A stretch of 17,318 nucleotides of DNA from JBBRSC01 sp038245795. GTDB lineage: Bacteria > Actinomycetota > Acidimicrobiia > Acidimicrobiales > Microtrichaceae. The stretch covers positions 1-17,318 of the forward strand of contig JBBRSC010000049.1 of NCBI GenBank assembly GCA_038245795.1. Direction: 5' to 3'. Each line of letters starts with the position of its first letter. Position 1 is the first letter of the stretch. Position numbers and translations under genes: made by a program. Shown here in pieces: positions 1 through 5,224 of the stretch. Below the pieces are notes generated by a model. The model saw only the letters and a program-made list of their open reading frames with translations, searched no databases and was not told the DNA's origin.

Positions 1-619
1 CTGAGGTCTCCATGGCGATGAACCACCACGCCGCCTCATCCACCGTCTCGCCTGTAGTGAAGAGCCCGTGTCCGACCTGGATTGCCACGCGGCTGGTGCC
101 GAAGTTGGTCGCGAACTCCCGGCCCTGGGCCTCGTCGAGGGCGATCCGCGGGGCGGTGATCAGGGCCTGCTGGCCGAAGAACACCGCACTGTCCTGCGTG
201 ATGGGATCGAGCAGGCGACCCAAGCTCGACCACGCCTTGCCGTGCAGCGAATGGGCATGGCAGATCGCACCAACTTCGGGGCGGGCAGCGTGCACCGCAG
301 CGTGAAGGCGGAACCCAACCGGGTTGATGGGCCGGTCGCCGACCAGCACCGCTCCCCCGTGATCGACCTGGACCAGGTCCGACACCTTCACCTGACGAAA
401 CGACACTCCGATGGGATTGATCCAGAACCGATCGGCGTGTTCGGGATCGCGAACGGTGATGTGGCCCAAGAGACCTTCTGCGTACCCCAGTCGGCCGAAT
501 ACGCGACACACCCCGGCCAGCCGCTCAAGCCGGTGGCGACTTTCATCTGCAACCGAGTCGAACGTGGGCGGACTGGCTGGCGTGAGGGACTGGCCGAGAG
601 CGGCGGATGGAGTCGACAT
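1..619 (-). CDS. Class II aldolase/adducin family protein (C-terminus cut by window edge)
   Basis: The visible 206 residues show the class II aldolase/adducin fold, a zinc-dependent family that includes sugar-phosphate aldolases and non-enzymatic adducin-like members. The metal-binding pair is seen as CHAHS (His121, His123), and the third ligand is probably His184 in VGHGLFTTG. The stretch NPVGFRLHAAVHAARPEV precedes it. At the position of the catalytic Glu of L-fuculose-phosphate aldolase (SEWRFH) there is Gly (VGFRLH), so classical aldol cleavage by that residue is unlikely. This is common in the adducin-like branch. The ATG at 619 has GGGAG about 9 nt upstream. The frame stays open to base 1, so the C-terminus lies outside. 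The family is secure; the substrate is unknown. Confidence 0.9.
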   Translation of the reverse strand, partial: MSTPSAALGQSLTPASPPTFDSVADESRHRLERLAGVCRVFGRLGYAEGLLGHITVRDPEHADRFWINPIGVSFRQVKVSDLVQVDHGGAVLVGDRPINPVGFRLHAAVHAARPEVGAICHAHSLHGKAWSSLGRLLDPITQDSAVFFGQQALITAPRIALDEAQGREFATNFGTSRVAIQVGHGLFTTGETVDEAAWWFIAMETS

Positions 620-658
620 CGCAGCAGTCTCCCAGGGCGCTCATCGCCACGTACGCGT

Positions 659-730
659 CTACCGAACCCGACTGGAACTGAAGCTGACGGCCCCAACTCG
701 ATCGAGTGGATCCGTATCGGGGAGGATCAC
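659..730 (-). pseudogene. VapC-type PIN toxin stub (truncated after N-terminal strand)
   Basis: A GTG at 730 overlaps the antitoxin stop by four bases (GTGA), the usual vapB-vapC arrangement. It opens a 23-codon frame beginning VILPDTDPLDRV and stopping at 659. The first residues match the first beta strand of VapC ribonucleases (VILxDTxPL), including the first catalytic Asp (residue 5). Everything after about residue 9 is unrelated, and the aldolase gene starts 40 bp further on. A full VapC has about 130 residues, so nearly all of the toxin is gone. The call rests on a short motif plus gene order. Confidence 0.55.
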
Positions 731-951
731 GCCGTGAACCGCTGGGCGATCACCTCGTCGATTCGCCCGGAGACATCGGATTCGCCCGACTCGCCGAGCC
801 CGACGAGGCCGGCGAGCGTCTGCGAGGCGTCGCTGGCCAGCACCCGCTCGGCGAGGAACTCGGCGGCGACCTCATCCAGCGTGACGCCGCGCGCTTCAGC
901 CTCGGCACCGAGGCGCTCGGCAAGGTGGTCGGGTATCGAGATCCAGGTCAC
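727..951 (-). CDS. Ribbon-helix-helix antitoxin, VapB-like (orphaned)
   Basis: This 74-residue protein begins MTWISIPDHLAERLGAEA, a strand plus helix typical of ribbon-helix-helix DNA-binding antitoxins. It ends with the Gly/Ser-rich tail LAGLVGLGESGESD followed by a short helix (GRIDEVIAQRF), as in VapB proteins that wrap around their VapC partner. I chose the GTG at 951 because the domain begins there; an in-frame ATG at 1002 and the longest start at 1050 would add residues that look non-homologous. The cognate toxin immediately downstream is reduced to a stub, so this is an orphan antitoxin. A tandem 11-bp repeat 40-62 bp upstream may be its operator. Confidence 0.75.
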   Translation of the reverse strand: MTWISIPDHLAERLGAEAEARGVTLDEVAAEFLAERVLASDASQTLAGLVGLGESGESDVSGRIDEVIAQRFTA

Positions 952-990
952 GAGACTCCATGGTGCCAGCTCCTCGCCGAGGCGTGATTC

Positions 991-1013
991 TTGCCAATCC
1001 ATTTGCCAATCCA
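991..1013. promoter_or_regulatory. Tandem 11-bp repeat, candidate antitoxin operator
   Basis: TTGCCAATCCA occurs at 991-1001 and again at 1003-1013, a 12-bp period, just upstream of the RHH antitoxin start. RHH antitoxins commonly autoregulate by binding short repeats near their promoter, so this is a reasonable operator candidate. It lies inside the frame if the antitoxin starts at 1050, and it could also be a chance micro-duplication. Confidence 0.35.
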
Positions 1014-1078
1014 CGCTGCGATACGGCGCCTCACCAGCCGAGCGCGACAAGACGAGAAGTCAGTAGACACGGCACTCG

Positions 1079-1161
1079 ACGGACCTCAAGACCATGTTTG
1101 GACCGATTTGGTGACGTTGCCAAGGTGAGGGTCGCCGTTTCGAATACGGTCGTCCGCTCCA
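1079..1161 (+). pseudogene. Degenerate tRNA-Gly(GCC) with intact 3' half and encoded CCA
   Basis: The 3' half reads as a tRNA-Gly. It has an anticodon loop TTGCCAA (1117-1123, anticodon GCC 1119-1121), a 5-nt variable loop (1129-1133), a T-arm with loop TTCGAAT (1139-1145), a 3' acceptor strand CGTCCGC (1151-1157), a discriminator T and CCA (1159-1161). The T-stem GCCGT/ACGGT pairs throughout, with one G:T. The 5' half has decayed: the anticodon stem has two mismatches (28:42 and 31:39), no D-arm can be drawn, the stretch before it is about 7 nt too long, and only five of seven acceptor pairs form with 1079-1085. The near-invariant G53:C61 pair is T:A. It is very unlikely to be a working tRNA. 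Confidence 0.65.
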
Positions 1162-1173
1162 TTGAAACCCCGA

Positions 1174-1201
1174 AAACAGGGCCTCTCCGGAGGTCCTGTT
1201 T
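1174..1201 (+). terminator. Terminator-like hairpin behind the tRNA relic
   Basis: AAACAGGGCCTC (1174-1185) pairs with GAGGTCCTGTTT (1190-1201): twelve pairs with one G:T wobble around the four-base loop TCCG. It starts 12 bp after the CCA of the tRNA-Gly relic, the usual place for a tRNA terminator. The T run is only three bases and is part of the stem, so it is terminator-like, not a textbook case. Confidence 0.6.
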
Positions 1202-1258
1202 CGCGCTCGAGCCAGGGTGCCGACACCGATGCCGACCAGCTGTCAGCCCTGACCGCCG

Positions 1259-1531
1259 TCAATCCCACGCATCGGCGCCGATGGCCACGGCCTCTGACCG
1301 CCACGGCGCGATCTGGTCAGACAATTGTTCAGTGCTGATTGTGAGAAACGACACGCTGTCGGTCGTCGCTGACCGCACCGTCACACGTCGCCTGGATGGC
1401 GGACGCGCCGTTCTCAGATGGTCAGGATTCGCTGTCGCTGTTGCGGTGTAAGACCAGTCGGCCAGGACTGATCTCGAACTAGCGGGATTCCTCCAGGCTC
1501 TCGACAGTTGGGCGTCGACGAGGAACCTCAC
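1259..1531 (-). pseudogene. DUF5615 PIN-like toxin stub with non-homologous tail
   Basis: The frame starts with GTG at 1531, overlapping the DUF433 stop by four bases, and opens MRFLVDAQL. That is the first strand of DUF5615 proteins, the usual PIN-like toxin partners of DUF433 antitoxins, with the first acidic residue at Asp6. After about residue 11 (SRAWRNPASS onward) nothing resembles the family: no second acidic cluster, no VTKDxDF-like motif, and codon use that looks non-coding. The other two minus-strand frames do not resume homology before stops, so this is not a single frameshift. The remaining open frame to 1259 is probably accidental. I infer a disrupted, inactive toxin. Confidence 0.6.
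1270..1283. repeat. Perfect 14-bp palindrome
   Basis: CATCGGCGCCGATG is a perfect palindrome lying in the non-homologous tail of the DUF5615 stub. It could be a protein-binding site, but a 14-bp GC-rich palindrome can arise by chance in this composition. Confidence 0.3.
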
Positions 1532-1761
1532 GCAGCGCCGAGGGAGACCACGCGCCGGATCCCCGACGTGAGGGCACCGAACTCCAGCGCTCCGAGCAGG
1601 TCATCACGCTCAAGATCGGGATAGTCGTCGAGGACCTCGTCGATCGTCATCCCCGACGCGAGCAGTTCCAAAAGGGTCTCGACCAGGTAGCGCAAACCGC
1701 GAATTGTTGGTTGACCGTTGCAGATCTCTGGATCGGACGTGATTCGATCGAGTCGTGACAT
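1528..1761 (-). CDS. DUF433 family antitoxin
   Basis: This protein of about 77 residues opens MSRLDRITSDPEICNGQPTI, then RGLRYLVETLLELLASGMT and DEVLDDYPDLERDDLLGAL. This is the full DUF433 pattern: the ITxDPxIxxGxPxIRGxR entry followed by a helix-turn-helix-like segment. DUF433 proteins are antitoxins normally paired with a DUF5615 PIN-like toxin, and the start of such a gene follows with a GTGA overlap. An ATG at 1767 would add two residues. I prefer 1761 because a -10-like TAGAAC ends 7 nt before it, which would suit a leaderless transcript. The antitoxin is intact while its toxin is not. Family call is firm; any present role is unknown. Confidence 0.85.
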   Translation of the reverse strand: MSRLDRITSDPEICNGQPTIRGLRYLVETLLELLASGMTIDEVLDDYPDLERDDLLGALEFGALTSGIRRVVSLGAA

Positions 1762-1767
1762 GGTCAT

Positions 1768-2237
1768 CGTTCTACCGTCGGGACCGGACACCATCACCGA
1801 CTTGTTCAGGGCGACAGACGAGGTGCCACGCGACGATCTTGTCCTCGTCGACTGCGAGGCGGCCAACGCCCCTCCTGGTCGGCAAGTTGGCAGCGGCGGC
1901 AAGAATCAATCCGGCCTGCTGGAGAAGGATCCGAACAACTCCGAGCGGGCCGCTGCTCAGTGGGGGCACCCTGTCTCACAGATGTCGGGCCCGATGATCC
2001 TGCCGAGAGCGGGTCGATGAGATGTTTTCAAGCTCTTCCCCGGGCGAATCCGCGCCGACAAGAATCTGGCAATGCCGTCGACATCGGGCGAGCCTCAGGG
2101 TTGTGCTGGATCGGGAGTGGCCCCCCGACTCCCCACTCGGTAGCTGAGATACAGGGTCTTGTCAGCGGTTCCTCGCCCGGTATCCGTTGTTCTGACGTCG
2201 AAATCCCGCTGGCCGGTAAGGTGACCGGGAGTTCGGA
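1768..2237. other. 470-bp stretch without a supported gene
   Basis: Frames of 65 to 124 codons are open here on both strands, but none resembles a family I know, none has a convincing ribosome binding site, and the third-position bias is weaker than in neighbouring genes. It sits between the antitoxin relics and the VOC-like gene and may be decayed accessory DNA. TAAGGT at 2217-2222 could be a -10 box for the gene that follows. Confidence 0.4.
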
Positions 2238-2243
2238 GTGTGG

Positions 2244-2735
2244 ATGGGAGAGATGGTGGCGTTGACCCCCGGAGCAGAGAATGGCGTAAACCCTCGCCCC
2301 ATCATCGGTCATGTATCGGTCTATGCAGATCAGCCAAACACGGCTGCGGCCACACTCGCAGGCCTCATTGACGGCTACACCGCCCCGTTCGGTCCTCATC
2401 CCGGTGCCCGGGTCTGCTTTCTCGCCAGCGCATGTACCGAATGGTCGGATCCGTTTGTGGAGTTCTACCCTCGCACCACGGCGTTGCTTCATGAAACCGG
2501 ACGACCGAGACCCAAGTTCTTTGAACTCGACCAGCGGGTTCCCGGTGCAGGGTCACACGTCAACATCATTCTCCAGTGGACCGCCGAGGAGATTGAACGC
2601 CGCTGCCATGCGAGTGGACTTCTCAGTGGATGGCGATGGCCCGGTCTCATGGACGTCTGGCTCGAGCCAGACCTGATGGTCGAGCTGGTGCCACACGCTC
2701 AATCGAACGACGCAAGAAAAGAGGAATACAGATGA
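2244..2735 (+). CDS. VOC/glyoxalase-like small protein
   Basis: About 163 residues without a signal peptide or membrane segment. The beta-alpha-beta rhythm (IIGHVSVYAD, then GARVCFLAS, FVEFYPRT, GSHVNIILQW, then DVWLEPDLMVELV) suggests a vicinal-oxygen-chelate fold; the regularly placed Glu in VEFYP and VELV near the end would fit a metal site. I cannot name a substrate. The start is unsettled: GTG 2238, ATG 2244 (GGAG five bases upstream, chosen), ATG 2253 and GTG 2256 are all in frame. The stop overlaps the next start as ATGA, so the two genes are probably translated together. Hypothetical, fold assignment moderate. Confidence 0.65.
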   Translation: MGEMVALTPGAENGVNPRPIIGHVSVYADQPNTAAATLAGLIDGYTAPFGPHPGARVCFLASACTEWSDPFVEFYPRTTALLHETGRPRPKFFELDQRVPGAGSHVNIILQWTAEEIERRCHASGLLSGWRWPGLMDVWLEPDLMVELVPHAQSNDARKEEYR

Positions 2736-3043
2736 CATTCATGGAGACCGTCCAGTTCCGGCTCAAAGACGGTGCCGACGAGGCAGCGTTTCTGGCCGCT
2801 GCATTTCGGATGGACACCGAGTTCCAGCCGACTCAACCTGGCTACATTCCTGACAGTCGACGGACGTTCAGAACCGCTGATGGACACTGGATGATCTCAG
2901 TTGAGTGGGAGACCCAGGCGGACTCTGAGGCTTCTCAGAAGGCGTTTGCCGAAGCAGGAGACATCACCACCAACTACGTGAGCCCGATGGACCCGAGCTC
3001 AGTGAACATCAACGTCTATGAGATCATCGTTCCCCCTCAGTGA
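2732..3043 (+). CDS. Dimeric alpha-beta-barrel protein (ABM-like)
   Basis: The 103-residue protein begins MTFMETVQFRLKDGADEAAF and continues through FQPTQPGYIPDSRRTF, HWMISVEWETQADSEASQKA and NVYEIIV. The pattern of strand, helix, PGY, strand, EWET and helix with regularly spaced Ala is that of the antibiotic-biosynthesis-monooxygenase-type ferredoxin-like fold, in which two subunits form a barrel. Members range from cofactor-free oxygenases to heme-degrading enzymes and proteins with no known activity; no heme-ligand motif is evident. AGAGG lies 8 nt before the ATG at 2732, which overlaps the upstream stop. Function unknown beyond fold. Confidence 0.7.
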   Translation: MTFMETVQFRLKDGADEAAFLAAAFRMDTEFQPTQPGYIPDSRRTFRTADGHWMISVEWETQADSEASQKAFAEAGDITTNYVSPMDPSSVNINVYEIIVPPQ

Positions 3044-3288
3044 TCCTGCAAAGCGTCCAGCAATTGCTCACCGCGGCGGGAGTCACCACCTTGCGGGTCG
3101 AGATCTCGTTCATCAACCCCGCCATCGACACGCCAGACGTAGAAGTCCGATTCCCGAGGCGACGAGTTGATGGTTCGGTCGCACTCACACGTCTTCGGTG
3201 CCGGTCGACCACGGTTGCGTCACCGAGCATCGGGACGTTTACAACGGGGCCGTCCGAGCGCATGATCACAAGAAGACACATCAGTTGA
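3040..3288 (+). CDS. Doubtful small ORF
   Basis: A GTG at 3040 overlaps the preceding stop as GTGA and opens an 82-codon frame (VILQSVQQLLTAAGVTTLRV at the start). The overlap and the first 45 residues look gene-like, but the second half is basic and unlike a folded protein, and no family is recognised. It may be the remains of a gene, or chance. Without it, the 259 bp between the two ABM-like genes hold nothing I can name. Confidence 0.25.
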   Translation: MILQSVQQLLTAAGVTTLRVEISFINPAIDTPDVEVRFPRRRVDGSVALTRLRCRSTTVASPSIGTFTTGPSERMITRRHIS

Positions 3289-3302
3289 ATTCGGGGGCCA
3301 CG

Positions 3303-3593
3303 ATGGGATTCGTCCAGATCATCAAGATGGTCACGTCCGACTTCGATGGCATCGAGGCGGCACACGAGAAGTGGTTGGCGGCGACTGAAGGTGAGCGGAC
3401 GGTCTCAAGGGAGCTCGTGTGTCAGAACCGCGACCAGCCCGGCGAGTATTGGGTGATCGTCGAGTTCCCGAGCCATGAGGCCGCTGATCGAAACAACGAT
3501 CTCGCGGCCACCGCAGAGATCTCCCAAACAATGGGAGCGTTGTCGGACGGGGGCATGGAGTTCATCAACCTCGATGTGCTTCGTCAGGACTAG
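3303..3593 (+). CDS. Second dimeric alpha-beta-barrel protein (ABM-like)
   Basis: This 96-residue protein starts MGFVQIIKMVTSDFDGIEAA, followed by HEKWLAATEGERTVSRELVC, EYWVIVEFPSHEAADRNNDL and a terminal FINLDVL. It matches a small actinobacterial family with the ferredoxin-like dimeric barrel fold, in which the phrases AATEGxRTV, a VxFxSxExA strand and NL(D)V recur. It is distinct from the ABM-like protein at 2732. GGGGG lies about 7 nt before ATG 3303; the frame opens further upstream but that extension has no family resemblance. Activity unknown; the fold is well supported, the substrate is not. Confidence 0.75.
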   Translation: MGFVQIIKMVTSDFDGIEAAHEKWLAATEGERTVSRELVCQNRDQPGEYWVIVEFPSHEAADRNNDLAATAEISQTMGALSDGGMEFINLDVLRQD

Positions 3594-3645
3594 GACTCGC
3601 GTCGCAACCGCTGCGCCGCGCTCATGAACCACAACTGGAATTGAC

Positions 3646-3834
3646 ATGACACGAATGATTGCCGACTGTCGCGACTTCCCGAGTGACTCGGGATGCTCCC
3701 TCACGATTTCCGGGGAGGAGGAGGAGGTGCTCGATACCGCAACGGCGCACGCTGTGGCAGTCCATGGCCATGACGACGGCGCTGAGCTTCGAGAAATGAT
3801 CAAGTCGTCGCTCAAGGCTGATGTCGCCACTTGA
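3646..3834 (+). CDS. DUF1059 family protein
   Basis: The 62-residue protein begins MTRMIADCRDFPSDSGCSLT, then ISGEEEEVLDTATAHAVAVH and GHDDGAELREMIKSSL. This is the complete DUF1059 family signature: an IxCRDFxxxxxCxxxI core, a run of Glu, and the conserved HAxxxHG. The two Cys (8 and 17) and two His (35 and 40) could bind metal, but the family has no established function to my knowledge. The ATG at 3646 has only a weak upstream purine stretch. It is the last gene of the small-protein run; a perfect inverted repeat follows four bases after its stop. Confidence 0.9.
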   Translation: MTRMIADCRDFPSDSGCSLTISGEEEEVLDTATAHAVAVHGHDDGAELREMIKSSLKADVAT

Positions 3835-3837
3835 CAG

Positions 3838-3868
3838 CGCTTGAGCAGCCCGCGAAATCGCTCAAGCG
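3838..3868. repeat. Perfect 9-bp inverted repeat (hairpin or operator)
   Basis: CGCTTGAGC (3838-3846) and GCTCAAGCG (3860-3868) are exact inverted copies separated by 13 bases. The pair starts 4 bp after the DUF1059 stop and ends 27 bp before the glycosyltransferase start. There is no T run, so it could end the small-gene transcript weakly, or it could be a dimeric regulator site for the downstream gene. Confidence 0.5.
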
Positions 3869-3895
3869 GGGCGCGCTCGGGGTCGAAGAATCGCG

Positions 3896-5122
3896 GTGGA
3901 GTTCTCCCCCGCGTTCGCACGTCGCGCAACTGTCGCAGTGCTGCTCGCGATCGGAGCAACGATCGCCGTCGTCGTGGCGACGAGCCCCACCCCCGCGTCG
4001 ATGGCCGGTGTGGTCGGAGGCGACTTTCCCGAGTTCTATGGCGCGGGACGTCTGGCGGCCACCGGCGACGGCACTGCGCTCTATGACCCCGCACTTCAGA
4101 TGGACGCGCAGCGCGACCTTGTCACGACGCCTGGCCGCGAGGCGATCCTGTTCGCCTATCCAGCAGCGGTGGCACTCCCGTATCAGTGGCTCAGTCGGCT
4201 CGACTACCGCGTGGCGTATCTCATCGTCACGGCGGCGATGACCCTGGCCGTGATCGGCGCGTGGTCCCTCCTCCGCCGTGTCGTTTTCCGAGGCGACGGT
4301 CAGCGCCTCGGCCTCCCCGAACTGGCTGGTGCCCTCACATTCCTTCCGCTGTTCATCGGCGTGACCGGCGGCCAGGTCACGGCAATCGTCATTGTCCTGG
4401 TGGCCACGATGTTGTGGGCAGCAGACCGACAAACCGACGTCGCGCTCGGTGTCGCCGCTGGTCTGCTGGCATTCAAGCCGCAATACGCCGCGGTGGCGTT
4501 GCTCCTCCTGCTGATCGGCCGTCGCTGGCGAGCCCTGGCCGCCAGCGGGGCATCGATCGTGGGCCTCTGGGCACTCGGCGCCGTGGTGGCAGGCCCGGCG
4601 TGGACGATGCCATGGCTTGCGCTGCTGCGCCGGTTCGATGCGGTCGACGGCGGAGCGAACGCCGCCCAAGAGGTCAGCTGGATGGGCGTCGCGAACCACC
4701 TTCTCGACGGAACGACCGCAGCGCTGTTCGGAGGCGCGATGATCGTCGCCACCGTATCGATCGTCGCACATGCGTGGGCTCGCAGCGACCGGAGGCCCAC
4801 CACGACGGCGGCGCTCATGATTCCCGCTGCGCTGCTGTGCGCACCGCACGCGCTGTGGTACGACGCAGGCCTCTTGGTCGTCCCGATCGCCGTGATCGCA
4901 TCCGCTCTGCCCGATCGGCAACGGCGCATCGTCCAAGCGTCGTGCTGGTTGGGTGGGCTCGGACACCTGGTCGGTGCGAGCACGTGGATCGATCCGACAC
5001 TCGCGCTGGTGGTGGCAGTCATGGGGTTGGCCGTGATGCACGCCCGCCGTTCCGCTCCTCCCGACCAGCCGAGAGACCATCGAACAACTCTCGACGACAG
5101 GGCATACGTTCACTGTCTCTAA
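3896..5122 (+). CDS. GT87/DUF2029 family polyprenol-linked glycosyltransferase, membrane protein
   Basis: A 408-residue polytopic membrane protein with about ten hydrophobic segments; the first is near residues 10-30. The first extracytoplasmic loop carries GGDFPEFYGAGR with its acidic pair, the expected catalytic region of GT87 (DUF2029) enzymes. These belong to the GT-C superfamily and transfer sugars, classically mannose in actinobacterial lipoglycans, from polyprenyl-phosphate donors on the outer face. AGLLAFKPQYA and the late APHALWYD motif also match the family. The GTG at 3896 is the only good start before the first membrane helix; its ribosome site is weak. The C-terminal 25 residues are polar and presumably cytoplasmic. 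Acceptor and sugar cannot be deduced. Confidence 0.85.
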   Translation: MEFSPAFARRATVAVLLAIGATIAVVVATSPTPASMAGVVGGDFPEFYGAGRLAATGDGTALYDPALQMDAQRDLVTTPGREAILFAYPAAVALPYQWLSRLDYRVAYLIVTAAMTLAVIGAWSLLRRVVFRGDGQRLGLPELAGALTFLPLFIGVTGGQVTAIVIVLVATMLWAADRQTDVALGVAAGLLAFKPQYAAVALLLLLIGRRWRALAASGASIVGLWALGAVVAGPAWTMPWLALLRRFDAVDGGANAAQEVSWMGVANHLLDGTTAALFGGAMIVATVSIVAHAWARSDRRPTTTAALMIPAALLCAPHALWYDAGLLVVPIAVIASALPDRQRRIVQASCWLGGLGHLVGASTWIDPTLALVVAVMGLAVMHARRSAPPDQPRDHRTTLDDRAYVHCL

Positions 5123-5153
5123 CGACCAAGCGCGGAAGACCAGAAGAACGAGG

Positions 5154-5167
5154 GAGTGGAACCACTC
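5154..5167. terminator. Small hairpin after the glycosyltransferase
   Basis: GAGTG (5154-5158) and CACTC (5163-5167) pair around the loop GAAC, and two flanking G:T wobbles can extend the stem. It lies in the 102-bp gap before the next gene. With no T run it is a weak terminator candidate at best. Confidence 0.3.
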
Positions 5168-5224
5168 TTCCGGCTTCCCCGAAATGCGCCGTAGCTTTCA
5201 CCCCCGGTGTGGCAGCGTTGACGC

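Noticed and set aside
68..1066. 332-codon plus-strand frame across the aldolase and antitoxin genes
   Set aside because: It lies antisense to two recognised genes, has no family resemblance and no ribosome site. Long antisense frames are common in high-GC DNA.
1086..1304. 72-codon minus-strand frame containing RIRNGDPHLGNV
   Set aside because: Such sequences arise by translating the antisense of a tRNA-Gly; the frame covers the tRNA relic and its terminator and is not a gene.
3812..5113. 433-codon minus-strand frame opposite the GT87 gene
   Set aside because: Its composition (His, Arg, Gln, Cys) is typical of antisense translation, and the sense strand has clear GT87 motifs.
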